A DNA stretch of 5,206 nucleotides from DASWVC01 sp036401335. GTDB taxonomy: Bacteria > Verrucomicrobiota > Verrucomicrobiia > Chthoniobacterales > JAFAMB01. Positions 1 to 5,206 of the stretch are shown here, one piece after another. The stretch covers positions 1 through 5,206 of the forward strand of contig DASWVC010000073.1 of assembly GCA_036401335.1 (NCBI GenBank), given 5' to 3'. The position numbers and the translations under genes were made by a program. The notes beneath the pieces were generated by a model. The model was not told the DNA's origin. It did not search any database and saw nothing but the letters and a program-made list of their open reading frames with translations. Each line of letters opens with the position of its first letter. Position 1 is the first letter of the stretch.

Positions 1-380
1 AAGCCTTTCTTGCGGCCGTTCGCAACCGCATCTTTACTTTCCTGCGGGACCTCCTCACGGGCGACTTTGAGGTGGCCCTTTCCGCCGTAAACTCGACCGC
101 TTCCGACGAAAACGAACCGTGGACGGCCGACCGGCTCCGCCGGGCGCTGGAGGTTTACCACGTGGACCACGAGCGCTTCCGTCTGGACCCTGAGGCCCGC
201 AACCTGCGCCATACTTACGTTACCCCCTCAGAGGACAAGCGCCGCTGGCAGGTGCAGCAAATGCTGGTTGATCCGGAAGAAACCAACGATTGGGTGGCGG
301 AATTTGACGTGGACCTGGCGGCGTCCCGAGAAGCGGGTGAGCCTGTCCTTCGGTTGCGACGCCTCGGAAGCCTTGCCTGA
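1..380 (+). CDS. DEAD/DEAH-box helicase, C-terminal fragment (DUF3516-like end)
   Basis: This is the last 125 codons of a gene whose start and helicase core lie left of the window. The frame is open from base 3 to the TGA at 378-380. The visible part reads as a compact alpha/beta tail. It begins with FLRDLLTGDFEVALSAV, continues through EPWTADRLRRALEVYHVDH, then W-Q-V-QQ-M-L-V-DPEETNDW, and ends VDLAASREAGEPVLRLRRLG. The DPE..NDW and VDLAASREAG..VLRL patterns match what I recall of the DUF3516 domain at the C-terminus of large superfamily II (Ski2/Mtr4-like) DEAD/DEAH helicases, which are thought to act on RNA in the cytoplasm. No Walker A or DExH motif is visible because those would lie upstream. 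A GTG at 72 could start a 102-residue protein, but the homology-like pattern continues upstream of it, so I read this as a tail. The family call is from memory of the pattern, not a search. Confidence 0.72.
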   Translation, partial: AFLAAVRNRIFTFLRDLLTGDFEVALSAVNSTASDENEPWTADRLRRALEVYHVDHERFRLDPEARNLRHTYVTPSEDKRRWQVQQMLVDPEETNDWVAEFDVDLAASREAGEPVLRLRRLGSLA

Positions 381-495
381 TTATTTATTCCTGGCCACCT
401 GCTCCCGCCGGCCTTCGTCGTTTCCCCGGCACGAGCGGCAGTTCCTTGCCGGCCGGAGGGTTGAGGCGGGCCACCCTTGTGCGGGCGCTTGAGGA

Positions 496-521
496 GGTCG
501 CGTGGGGACACGCGACCCTAC
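496..521 (-). repeat. REP-like palindrome with GTAG foot
   Basis: A perfect 9-bp stem is formed by GGTCGCGTG (496-504) and CACGCGACC (509-517), around the loop GGGA, which is a GNRA tetraloop on the plus strand. Immediately after the right arm comes CTAC (518-521), so on the minus strand the element reads GTAG followed directly by the palindrome. A GTAG tetranucleotide at the 5' foot of a hairpin is the recognition signature of REP elements moved by TnpA-REP (RAYT) Y1 transposases in Escherichia coli and relatives. A second GTAG-footed palindrome is at 3199-3218. That it is a repeat in this genome is inference, as only one copy of this sequence is in the window. A factor-assisted terminator for the helicase gene is the alternative. 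Confidence 0.5.
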
Positions 522-544
522 CAGAGGCCCTGTTGCGTCGCGCC

Positions 545-566
545 GGCGGCGATGGGACTCGCCGCC
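545..566. repeat. Perfect hairpin, upstream member of a look-alike pair
   Basis: GGCGGCGA (545-552) and TCGCCGCC (559-566) form a perfect 8-bp stem with the six-base loop TGGGAC. The inner part, CGGCGA-tgggac-TCGCCG, closely resembles the hairpin at 1512-1529 on the far side of the phosphatase gene: same stem length in the shared core, same loop length and a shared TGGG at the loop start. The one differing stem position changes on both arms, so pairing is kept. The function is unknown. It could be a transcript-end structure or part of a dispersed repeat. Confidence 0.45.
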
Positions 567-654
567 CTGCCGGGCGGACGCGACCCCATGTTGTTCCACG
601 CCGACACCCCGTCACGCCGATACCCCGACACGTTCTGCCCGGCGCGGCCTGGTT

Positions 655-660
655 TATGCT
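655..660 (+). promoter_or_regulatory. Possible -10 box for the phosphatase gene
   Basis: TATGCT matches four of six bases of TATAAT and lies 14 bases before the chosen ATG at 675. No good -35 box is found at the right distance (TTCTGC at 633-638 is poor). If used, transcription would begin only a few bases before the start codon. That would fit the absence of a ribosome binding site, but the evidence is weak. Confidence 0.18.
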
Positions 661-674
661 CTCCTTGCCACGGT

Positions 675-1454
675 ATGGCGCTTCCCGCTCAGCCCCGCGG
701 TTTCCTGATTGACCTCGACGGAACCGTGGCCGGGGCCAAATCCCTGATTCCCGGTGCCGTTGAAGCATTGGCTTGGCTGGATGAACAAAACTTCCCTTAC
801 CGGATCGTCACCAACACCACCAGCCGGCCACGCTCGGCCATCCTGACCAAGCTGCGTAGCCTCGGGTTGAACCTGAAGCCGGACCAGGTCGTGACCGCCC
901 CGGCCATTGCGCGGGAATACCTCGTCCAGCATGGCCTCACCCACTGCTACCCATTGCTGAAGGACTCTCTGCGGGAAGATTTGGATGGCATCGAGTTTGT
1001 GGAGCACTCACCCCAGGCTGTCATCGTCGGCGATCTCGGCGATGAGTTGAGCTACCAGAAGCTCAACCATGCCTTTCGTTGCCTTCTGGACGGAGCGGCG
1101 TTCGTGACCTTGGCCCAAAACCGGTACTTCCGGGGACCTGATGGTCTCTGCCTCGACGTGGGAGCAACCGTGGCAGCCTTGGAGTACGCAACCCAACGGA
1201 CGGCTACCCTGATCGGAAAACCGTCGCCGGAATTCTTTCTGGTGGCGTGTCAAGGCATCGGGGTTGCCCCCGAAGACACGATCGTCGTGGGCGACGACCT
1301 GGAAGCGGACGCAGGCGGCGCCATCGCGGCAGGTTGCGCTGGCGTTCTGGTCCGTACCGGCAAGTTCCGGCCCGAACAACTGGACCAGTCGGGCATCCGT
1401 CCTGACGCCGTCCTGGACTCCTTGGCTGACCTGCCCGGCCTGGTCGGTGCCTGA
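675..1454 (+). CDS. HAD superfamily IIA hydrolase (HDHD2/LHPP-like phosphatase)
   Basis: A 259-residue cytoplasmic phosphatase of the haloacid dehalogenase superfamily, subfamily IIA. Motif I is FLIDLDGT, with nucleophile Asp13 and acid/base Asp15. Motif II is the Thr46 in RIVTNTTS. Motif III is Lys182 in LIGKPSPEFF. Motif IV is GDDLEADAGGA with Asp207 and Asp208 to hold Mg2+. The part between motifs II and III (about residues 60-175) is the C2-type cap that chooses the substrate. The TNTTS-R...LTKLRSLG pattern followed by VVTAP...A resembles HDHD2 and LHPP-type members, so a small phosphorylated substrate is likely, but I cannot name it. I chose ATG 675 because it puts the DxD motif at the usual distance from the N-terminus and gives the usual family length. 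The longer frame from 477 would add 66 residues that do not look like HAD and would cross a strong hairpin. There is no clear ribosome binding site. The next gene begins 141 bp downstream on the same strand. Confidence 0.9.
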   Translation: MALPAQPRGFLIDLDGTVAGAKSLIPGAVEALAWLDEQNFPYRIVTNTTSRPRSAILTKLRSLGLNLKPDQVVTAPAIAREYLVQHGLTHCYPLLKDSLREDLDGIEFVEHSPQAVIVGDLGDELSYQKLNHAFRCLLDGAAFVTLAQNRYFRGPDGLCLDVGATVAALEYATQRTATLIGKPSPEFFLVACQGIGVAPEDTIVVGDDLEADAGGAIAAGCAGVLVRTGKFRPEQLDQSGIRPDAVLDSLADLPGLVGA

Positions 1455-1511
1455 CGACGCGCATTGCTCGGCAGATTCGCTCTACGTACCTTCCGCGGAG
1501 GCTGAGCATGA

Positions 1512-1529
1512 CGGCAATGGGCTTTGCCG
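1512..1529. repeat. Perfect hairpin, downstream member of a look-alike pair
   Basis: CGGCAA (1512-1517) and TTGCCG (1524-1529) form a perfect 6-bp stem around the six-base loop TGGGCT, starting 58 bases after the phosphatase stop. It resembles the core of the hairpin at 545-566: 14 of 18 positions are the same and the changed stem pair (G-C there, A-T here) keeps the pairing. It could end the phosphatase transcript, although no T-run follows. It sits just upstream of the possible promoter for the antiporter gene. Confidence 0.4.
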
Positions 1530-1530
1530 C

Positions 1531-1558
1531 TTCGCACCCTCCAATTCCTGCGTAGAAT
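1531..1558 (+). promoter_or_regulatory. Possible sigma70-type promoter for the antiporter gene
   Basis: TTCGCA (1531-1536, four of six bases of TTGACA) and TAGAAT (1553-1558, five of six bases of TATAAT) are separated by 16 bases. Transcription would begin near 1565, giving a leader of about 30 bases before the ATG at 1596. This supports the antiporter being its own transcription unit. The boxes were found by eye and have no experimental support. Confidence 0.33.
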
Positions 1559-1595
1559 TTAACGCCCGCCCTCGCTTGACGCCGTTTCTTCACGC

Positions 1596-2717
1596 ATGTT
1601 CGCCGCTACGATGACCAAGCGTCTGCGGTTCCGTAGCTTGCTATCCCTAAACCTGCTTTTGCTTTTCATCCCTGTGTCGCTGGCCATCAGGTATTACGCG
1701 CCTTGGCACCATGACCTGGCGCTTTTTGCGTCTGCTGGCTTGGCCATCATCCCGCTGGCCGGTTGGATGGGCAAGGCCACGGAGCACCTGGCTGTTCACC
1801 TCGGGCAGGGGGCCGGCGGGTTGCTGAACGCCACGTTCGGGAACGCCGCCGAACTCATCATCGCGCTATTCGCACTCTCCAAGGGTTTGACCGACGTGGT
1901 GAAAGCTTCCATCACCGGCTCGATTATCGGCAATGTGCTCCTGGTCTTGGGCATGGCCATCGTGGGAGGCGGCATCAAGTACAAGGAACAACGCTTCAAC
2001 CGATCCGGGACCAGAGCGGCTGTCACGTCGCTGACGCTGGCTTCCATTGCGCTGATTACCCCAACCATTTTCCACGTCACCGCAGACCTGCGGCACGCGG
2101 CGGGTTACCAGCTCCTGCAGGAGCGCTTGTCGCTCGCCATTGCCCTCGTCCTTTTTATCACATACGGCTGTGTCCTGTGGTTTTCGCTCGTCACCCACCA
2201 ACACTTTTTCCGAGGCGAGGAAACTGAGGAAACCGGTGAAGGCTGGTCCCTGACGCGTTCAATTCTTGTCCTTTTGCTTGCCACGATCACGGTGGCGGTG
2301 ATGTCTGAGGTCCTGGTCAGTACCGTGGAATCGGCACGGAAAACCTTGGGTTTATCTGAAGTTTTCGTGGGCGTGGTGGTCGTAGCAGTGATCGGCAACG
2401 CGGCAGAACATTCCAGCGCCGTGATGGCCGCCTTGAAAGACAAAATGGACCTGAGCCTGAGCATCACCGTGGGTTCAAGCCTGCAGATCGCGTTGTTTGT
2501 TGCCCCGGTCCTGGTGTTTGTCTCGTTCCTGTTTGGCCGGCCGATGGACCTGGAATTCTCGCTGCCGGAAATCAGCGGGGTGGCTCTGGCGGTTTACATC
2601 CTCTTCCAGATCAGCGGAGACGGTGAAACAAATTGGCTCGAAGGAATTCAGCTCTTGTCGGTTTACCTGATCCTCGCGTTGCTTTTCTACTTTCTGCCTC
2701 CCCTCACCGGAAGTTAG
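1596..2717 (+). CDS. CAX-family calcium/proton antiporter
   Basis: A 373-residue inner-membrane exchanger of the Ca2+/cation antiporter superfamily, CAX branch. It should expel Ca2+ in exchange for H+ entering the cell. The two inverted alpha-repeats are plain. The first has NATFGNAAELI, with GNAAE at residues 82-86, followed by SITGSIIGNVLLVLG. The second has VIGNAAEHSSA, with GNAAE at 267-271, followed by SITVGSSLQIALFVAPVLV. The two Glu residues (86 and 271) are the expected ion-binding acids. About eleven membrane helices can be drawn, near 15-31, 40-56, 76-95, 102-124, 139-159, 178-198, 218-238, 254-278, 285-311, 323-340 and 350-370. An acidic loop (RGEETEETGE, 206-215) separates the two halves, as is usual for this family. 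Length is typical. ATG 1596 is the first start, and ATG 1611 (Met6) is equally possible, since neither has a ribosome binding site. K+ or Na+ as an extra substrate cannot be excluded. Confidence 0.93.
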   Translation: MFAATMTKRLRFRSLLSLNLLLLFIPVSLAIRYYAPWHHDLALFASAGLAIIPLAGWMGKATEHLAVHLGQGAGGLLNATFGNAAELIIALFALSKGLTDVVKASITGSIIGNVLLVLGMAIVGGGIKYKEQRFNRSGTRAAVTSLTLASIALITPTIFHVTADLRHAAGYQLLQERLSLAIALVLFITYGCVLWFSLVTHQHFFRGEETEETGEGWSLTRSILVLLLATITVAVMSEVLVSTVESARKTLGLSEVFVGVVVVAVIGNAAEHSSAVMAALKDKMDLSLSITVGSSLQIALFVAPVLVFVSFLFGRPMDLEFSLPEISGVALAVYILFQISGDGETNWLEGIQLLSVYLILALLFYFLPPLTGS

Positions 2718-2822
2718 CGGAAAAACAACAACTCTTACTGCTGCTCCGTTAGAAAAGGTTACCGGGTACAAAGGTCTGTCGAAAGCCGCACCGGGGCCGT
2801 CGGTGGAAGCGGATTCGACCCG

Positions 2823-2864
2823 CGACGGCCCGGCGAGAGGTTAGCGGCCCTGCTCGGCCCGTCG
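2823..2864. terminator. Imperfect hairpin between convergent transcripts
   Basis: CGACGG (2823-2828) pairs with CCGTCG (2859-2864), and CGAG (2834-2837) pairs with CTCG (2853-2856) inside it, giving a broken stem with a 15-base loop. It lies 105 bases after the antiporter stop and 21 bases beyond the end of the minus-strand small ORF, so it could end transcripts from either side. There is no T-run on either strand and the stem is interrupted, so this is a weak call. I see nothing else in 2718-2884. Confidence 0.22.
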
Positions 2865-2884
2865 AGCGAGCGGAACGGGCATCC

Positions 2885-3067
2885 TCACCAACTGCTGTCG
2901 CGCTTACTCTCTTCGGCAGCCTCCCCGAGGTCGGATGACTCACTTTCCTTGCGCTCCCCCTCACGCGCACGACCCACGTGTTCCGGCGATTCGGCACCTG
3001 GCTTTTGCCCGAGGTGAAACTCATTGAAGGACGGCGTCTGCTCGTTTTCGTCTTCTGGTGTGGCCAT
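2885..3067 (-). CDS. Possible small acidic, disordered protein (60 residues)
   Basis: An unrecognised frame starting MATPEDENEQTPSFNEFHLG and ending AAEESKRDSSW. It is very hydrophilic: roughly 16 Asp/Glu against about 7 Lys/Arg, no cysteine, no hydrophobic stretch, no signal peptide and no membrane helix. It is therefore probably unstructured. About two thirds of its codons end in G or C. The sensible acidic composition differs from the Arg/Pro-rich products that random frames give in this GC-rich DNA, which is the main reason for listing it. AAGG lies four bases before the ATG as a weak, slightly close ribosome binding site. It lies downstream of the anchored protein gene on the same strand, with a 171-base gap that holds a REP-like hairpin. 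A chance open frame is the main alternative. I assign no function. Confidence 0.42.
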   Translation of the reverse strand: MATPEDENEQTPSFNEFHLGQKPGAESPEHVGRAREGERKESESSDLGEAAEESKRDSSW

Positions 3068-3198
3068 TGCCTTGGGAATCGCATGGCATCCCTTGGTTGG
3101 TTGCCTGACTTGCCCCTGGCCATACCACCCGTACGTTCCCTGCCCTGCATGGGCACGCTTGAACCTGTTGGCCCGTTGGCCACGAAGCCCGGCACGCC

Positions 3199-3218
3199 GT
3201 AGCCCGGTCCGACCGGGC
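3199..3218 (+). repeat. REP-like palindrome with GTAG foot, also a possible terminator
   Basis: GTAG (3199-3202) leads directly into a palindrome whose arms are GCCCGGT (3202-3208) and ACCGGGC (3212-3218) around the loop CCG, with the last G of GTAG forming the first base pair. This is the same layout as the element at 496-521 on the other strand, though the stem sequence differs. It fits a RAYT-type REP unit. It also lies 20 bases beyond the stop codon of the minus-strand membrane-anchored gene, so it could end that transcript. No T-run follows on the minus strand. Confidence 0.45.
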
Positions 3219-3238
3219 AGCCTCTGCTTCCTCCGGCT

Positions 3239-4018
3239 TTACCGGTACTGCGCTATAGCCTGGTCCAACTTGTCAACATCTCGTCTAAGTTGGTTCGAGC
3301 TGGTCTGGTAAGCTGTCCGCACCGCCTTCGCACGGAACGCCAATGTGCCGCTGGCGTTGCGGTGCCATCTTTTTTGGTTTCTGACCAACACATCCACACA
3401 CGCAATCGCATCCCGACCAACGGTTTCAACGCCGGAAAAGACCGGCTCACGCGTCGATTGGGTTCGCTCCACGAACTTGGCGGCCACCTGGCCCGCTACC
3501 TCCGCAGCAAGTCCCGCTTCCGCCAGTTTGCCGGTCAGGGTGGTTGCAAAAGTCGTGTAAAAATCGCGGGCTTGTTTTCCCTCGTCACAAAGTCGCTGTC
3601 CAGCCGTGCGAAGGTTGTCCAGGTCCACTTGCGTCTTTGCGGTGTTAAGTGGCTGCACGATGTCCTGATCGACTCGCCGGCCGAGCGCGACGTAATTGTC
3701 TGGACCTTGGGAAATGCCGGAAACGGCATGGTTGAGTGCGTTCGCGATTCGTGCCTGCTCAGGCGGCAATCTTTCCGGGTCTGCGTTAAGCAACTCGAGG
3801 TAGCTGGCCGGGTTGCCCGGGCTAACCGCAACGGGCACCACGGAAGGAGGCGGCTTCAACACGGCCGACGACGCGGCCACCGCGGCACGACCCGGGCGAG
3901 CGGGCGCAACAAACCCGGGTTTTCGCACCAGAAAGACCACGGCAGTTACGACAAAGGCTACCAAAAGGAGGGCCACGGCCACAACCGGACCAGGTTCGGG
4001 CTTCACGCGGGGCCTCAT
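3239..4018 (-). CDS. Membrane-anchored protein of unknown function with helical extracytoplasmic domain
   Basis: A 259-residue protein of no family I recognise. A short basic N-terminus (MRPRVKPEPG) precedes one membrane helix at residues 11-31 (PVVAVALLLV then AFVVTAVVFLV), which looks like an uncleaved signal anchor. No lipobox is present. Residues 32-70 are an Ala/Pro/Val-rich spacer. Residues 72-259 are predicted mostly helical by composition, with many Ala, Gln, Leu, Arg and Asp and no hydrophobic run long enough for a second membrane helix. Two cysteines in this part (144 and 207) could form a disulfide if it faces the periplasm. The frame continues upstream to an ATG ending at 4198. 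I chose the ATG at 4016-4018 because the 60 extra residues are of random composition and would bury the anchor inside the protein. No good ribosome binding site precedes it. It is divergent from the LuxR-type gene. A role in envelope structure or sensing is possible but not shown. Confidence 0.7.
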   Translation of the reverse strand: MRPRVKPEPGPVVAVALLLVAFVVTAVVFLVRKPGFVAPARPGRAAVAASSAVLKPPPSVVPVAVSPGNPASYLELLNADPERLPPEQARIANALNHAVSGISQGPDNYVALGRRVDQDIVQPLNTAKTQVDLDNLRTAGQRLCDEGKQARDFYTTFATTLTGKLAEAGLAAEVAGQVAAKFVERTQSTREPVFSGVETVGRDAIACVDVLVRNQKRWHRNASGTLAFRAKAVRTAYQTSSNQLRRDVDKLDQAIAQYR

Positions 4019-4175
4019 GACAGATCGGTATCGCCGGCCCTGTAACATAGATCGGGCGCAAACTACCCGGACGCATGGAGAACGCGAGCAAAAATGGCCG
4101 GTTGCACGGAAGGATTTTCCCGATAGGCCGTAACTTCCTTCACCTTTGTTGTCCGGCGTATGCTGAACCGAGAGC

Positions 4176-4193
4176 ATCACCCGAATGGGTAAT
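4176..4193. promoter_or_regulatory. Dyad element, possible operator
   Basis: AT-c-ACCC-gaat-GGGT-a-AT: six of the seven arm positions are symmetric around a four-base centre. It lies 158 bases before the anchored protein start and 106 bases before the LuxR-type start. Size and symmetry suit a binding site for a dimeric regulator. Chance occurrence cannot be excluded. Confidence 0.25.
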
Positions 4194-4227
4194 CTCAAGT
4201 CGAGGGTAATTCCTTGTGCCCTTTATT

Positions 4228-4251
4228 GGAAATCGGTTACAACCTGATTCC
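4228..4251. promoter_or_regulatory. Dyad element, possible operator for the LuxR-type gene
   Basis: GGAA (4228-4231) and GGTT (4235-4238) are mirrored by AACC (4241-4244) and TTCC (4248-4251) around the centre AC at 4239-4240, so eight of twelve half-site positions are symmetric. The site ends 47 bases before the ATG at 4299. Its size and its blocks of symmetry fit a dimeric regulator, perhaps the LuxR-type protein itself, but no regulator is known. Confidence 0.3.
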
Positions 4252-4298
4252 AGCAAGCCATCTATCAATTTTAGAGTTCGTGTGATTGGATCCCGACC

Positions 4299-5206
4299 AT
4301 GGCACCGCAAGGATTGTCAGCTTTCTCAAGTCTGCTCCACCAGCTTTACTCCGCGACTGCCGTTTCTTTCGCTGAGCACCTCCATCAGGTTCTGGCCCAA
4401 CACTTTTATTACGACGTATTTCATTACGAGGCCCCGGAACTGATCGTTTCCCGCCTCCATCCCGCCAACCGGAGTCGCTCCCCGGAGCCAAACGGTCCGG
4501 GCAGCAACCACGGGCTCCGCCGTCAGACGCGGGCGTTAGACGCCGGCGACGTCCAACCGGCGCCCAAGCCGTCGGCGATCGATGCCGGGCACGTGTTTGC
4601 TTCCCGGATCCAGCCGCGCCGATTTGAGACTGTTATTCTTTTAACCAGCGATGCGGAACCCCGGATCATTCTCACCCGGTTTAACCGCGGCTTTTCCCGC
4701 AGCGAACGTGCCTGGATGAGTTTGTTGGGTCCGCACCTTGGTCAACTCTACCGTGCTGCCCGTGCCGCCGACTGGCCTGCGTCACCCTCTGCCCCTTCCT
4801 GGCATCACGCGCCCACCCGTCGAGTGATGGAAAACGCCTTGGGCAAGGTTGAGCGGCAAGGCCAGGGAGCGCCGGCCTGCTTGAGATTGAGTGCACTCGG
4901 GCCGACCCCCGCTGAACCCCGGCACTCCTCTGCGCTCGACCACGTGGGCAGCAACGACCCGCGTTTCTGGGCCCCGCCAGCGACCCCGCTTCCGGCCGTG
5001 GCAGCCAAATTTCCGTCATCTAGTCCGGACAGCACGGCGCTGGAAGGTTTAGGGTTGACCGTGCGGGAAGCCGAAGTCCTCCTGTGGGTTTCCCGCGGGA
5101 AAACCAATGACGAGATCGCCATCATCCTCGGCATCTCCAACCGCACCGTCGGTAAGCACATGGAACACATTGCGAGCAAGCTGAACGTGGAGACACGGAC
5201 AAGCGC
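4299..5206 (+). CDS. LuxR/GerE-type transcriptional regulator, C-terminus cut by window edge
   Basis: The frame opens after a TAG at 4272-4274, has its first start at ATG 4299, and runs 302 codons to the window edge without a stop. The C-terminal part is a clear GerE DNA-binding domain. Residues 253-302 read LTVREAEVLLWVSRGKTNDE, then IAIILGISNRTVGKHMEHIA and SKLNVETRTS. The family marks are present: Arg256-Glu257, Gly267, Asn270, Ile273-Ala274, Ser280, Thr283-Val284, His287, Lys294-Leu295 and Arg300-Thr301. No receiver domain with a phosphorylatable Asp is seen. The N-terminal part looks like a degenerate GAF-type sensor: helices and strands at 8-50 and 109-157, ending FSRSERAWMSLLGPHLGQLY, as in stand-alone LuxR-type proteins of Verrucomicrobiota. 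Two low-complexity Pro/Ser/Arg/Ala-rich stretches interrupt it, about 52-108 and 160-248, and make it longer than I expect. Only a few residues should be missing. Ligand and targets are unknown. No clear ribosome binding site precedes the start. Confidence 0.85.
   Translation, partial: MAPQGLSAFSSLLHQLYSATAVSFAEHLHQVLAQHFYYDVFHYEAPELIVSRLHPANRSRSPEPNGPGSNHGLRRQTRALDAGDVQPAPKPSAIDAGHVFASRIQPRRFETVILLTSDAEPRIILTRFNRGFSRSERAWMSLLGPHLGQLYRAARAADWPASPSAPSWHHAPTRRVMENALGKVERQGQGAPACLRLSALGPTPAEPRHSSALDHVGSNDPRFWAPPATPLPAVAAKFPSSSPDSTALEGLGLTVREAEVLLWVSRGKTNDEIAIILGISNRTVGKHMEHIASKLNVETRTS

Larger units (their letters stand above)
381..674. other. Non-coding stretch with strong hairpins
   Basis: Between the helicase stop and the phosphatase start there are 294 bases in which no reading frame looks like protein. 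The frame of the phosphatase stays open back to 477, but its translation there is rich in Arg, Pro and Gly and resembles nothing in the HAD family. The stretch holds an imperfect GC-rich inverted repeat (arms near 407-413 and 451-456) and two perfect hairpins (496-517 and 545-566), described separately. None is followed by a run of T, so an ordinary intrinsic terminator is not evident. Confidence 0.6.
4019..4298. promoter_or_regulatory. Divergent intergenic region between the anchored protein and LuxR-type gene
   Basis: These 280 bases separate two divergent starts and are the only place from which both could be driven. The part at 4190-4290 is more AT-rich than the rest of the window. Two dyad elements lie in it (4176-4193 and 4228-4251). 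I found no convincing -35/-10 pair for either direction. An alternative start for the anchored protein at 4048 or 4198 would shorten the region. Confidence 0.4.

Noticed and set aside
72..380. Stand-alone 102-residue protein from a GTG start
   Set aside because: The frame is open to the left edge and the residues upstream continue the same domain pattern, so it is the tail of a larger helicase gene.
477..674. Extended N-terminus for the phosphatase gene, since the frame is open from 477
   Set aside because: The extra residues are Arg/Pro/Gly-rich with no HAD character, the region crosses perfect hairpins, and the ATG at 675 gives the normal family length.
1492..1499. Eight-base palindrome TCCGCGGA between the phosphatase and antiporter genes
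   Set aside because: It is too short and leaves no room for a hairpin loop; expected by chance at this GC content.
2749..3195. 148-residue minus-strand frame
   Set aside because: Its translation is Arg/Ser/Gly-rich low complexity, and it overlaps the more protein-like 60-residue frame and part of a hairpin region.
3714..3729. Perfect 6-bp hairpin ATGCCG-GAAA-CGGCAT
   Set aside because: It lies inside the coding sequence of the anchored protein, has no GTAG foot and is short enough to arise by chance in this GC-rich DNA.
3290..4045. 251-residue plus-strand frame
   Set aside because: It lies antisense to the anchored protein gene, and its Arg/His/Gly-rich product looks like a shadow of that gene.
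4681..5179. Minus-strand frames of 112 and 124 residues opposite the LuxR-type gene
   Set aside because: They are antisense to a frame with a clear GerE domain and have no recognisable pattern of their own.

Overview
The window looks like GC-rich chromosomal DNA from an environmental bacterium. Verrucomicrobiota is my best guess, held at moderate confidence. The reasons are the high GC content, the lack of clear Shine-Dalgarno sequences before every start, a DUF3516-type helicase tail, and a stand-alone LuxR/GerE regulator of a kind I associate with that phylum. Nothing looks like a phage, plasmid, insertion sequence, CRISPR array or RNA operon.

Layout. Positions 1-380 hold the C-terminal end of a DEAD/DEAH-box helicase (plus strand, start outside the window). 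A 294-bp non-coding stretch follows (381-674) with two perfect hairpins. One of them carries the GTAG foot typical of REP elements. A HAD-IIA phosphatase lies at 675-1454 and a CAX-type Ca2+/H+ antiporter at 1596-2717, both on the plus strand. The 141 bp between them contain a hairpin and a possible sigma70-type promoter. Two minus-strand features follow: a possible 60-residue acidic protein (2885-3067) and an unrecognised 259-residue membrane-anchored protein (3239-4018). A second REP-like hairpin with GTAG foot lies between them. After a 280-bp divergent intergenic region with two dyad elements, a LuxR/GerE-type regulator starts at 4299 and runs off the right edge.

How the genes work together. 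No shared pathway is evident. The helicase, phosphatase and antiporter are co-directional but separated by hairpins and gaps, so they are probably separate transcription units. The anchored protein and the LuxR regulator are divergent and could share control sequences, but that is inference from geometry.

The most notable non-gene signals are the two GTAG-footed palindromes at 496-521 and 3199-3218, and a pair of look-alike hairpins either side of the phosphatase gene that differ by a compensatory base-pair change. I do not see convincing evidence of a new multi-gene system. The least characterised pieces are the anchored protein and the small acidic ORF.
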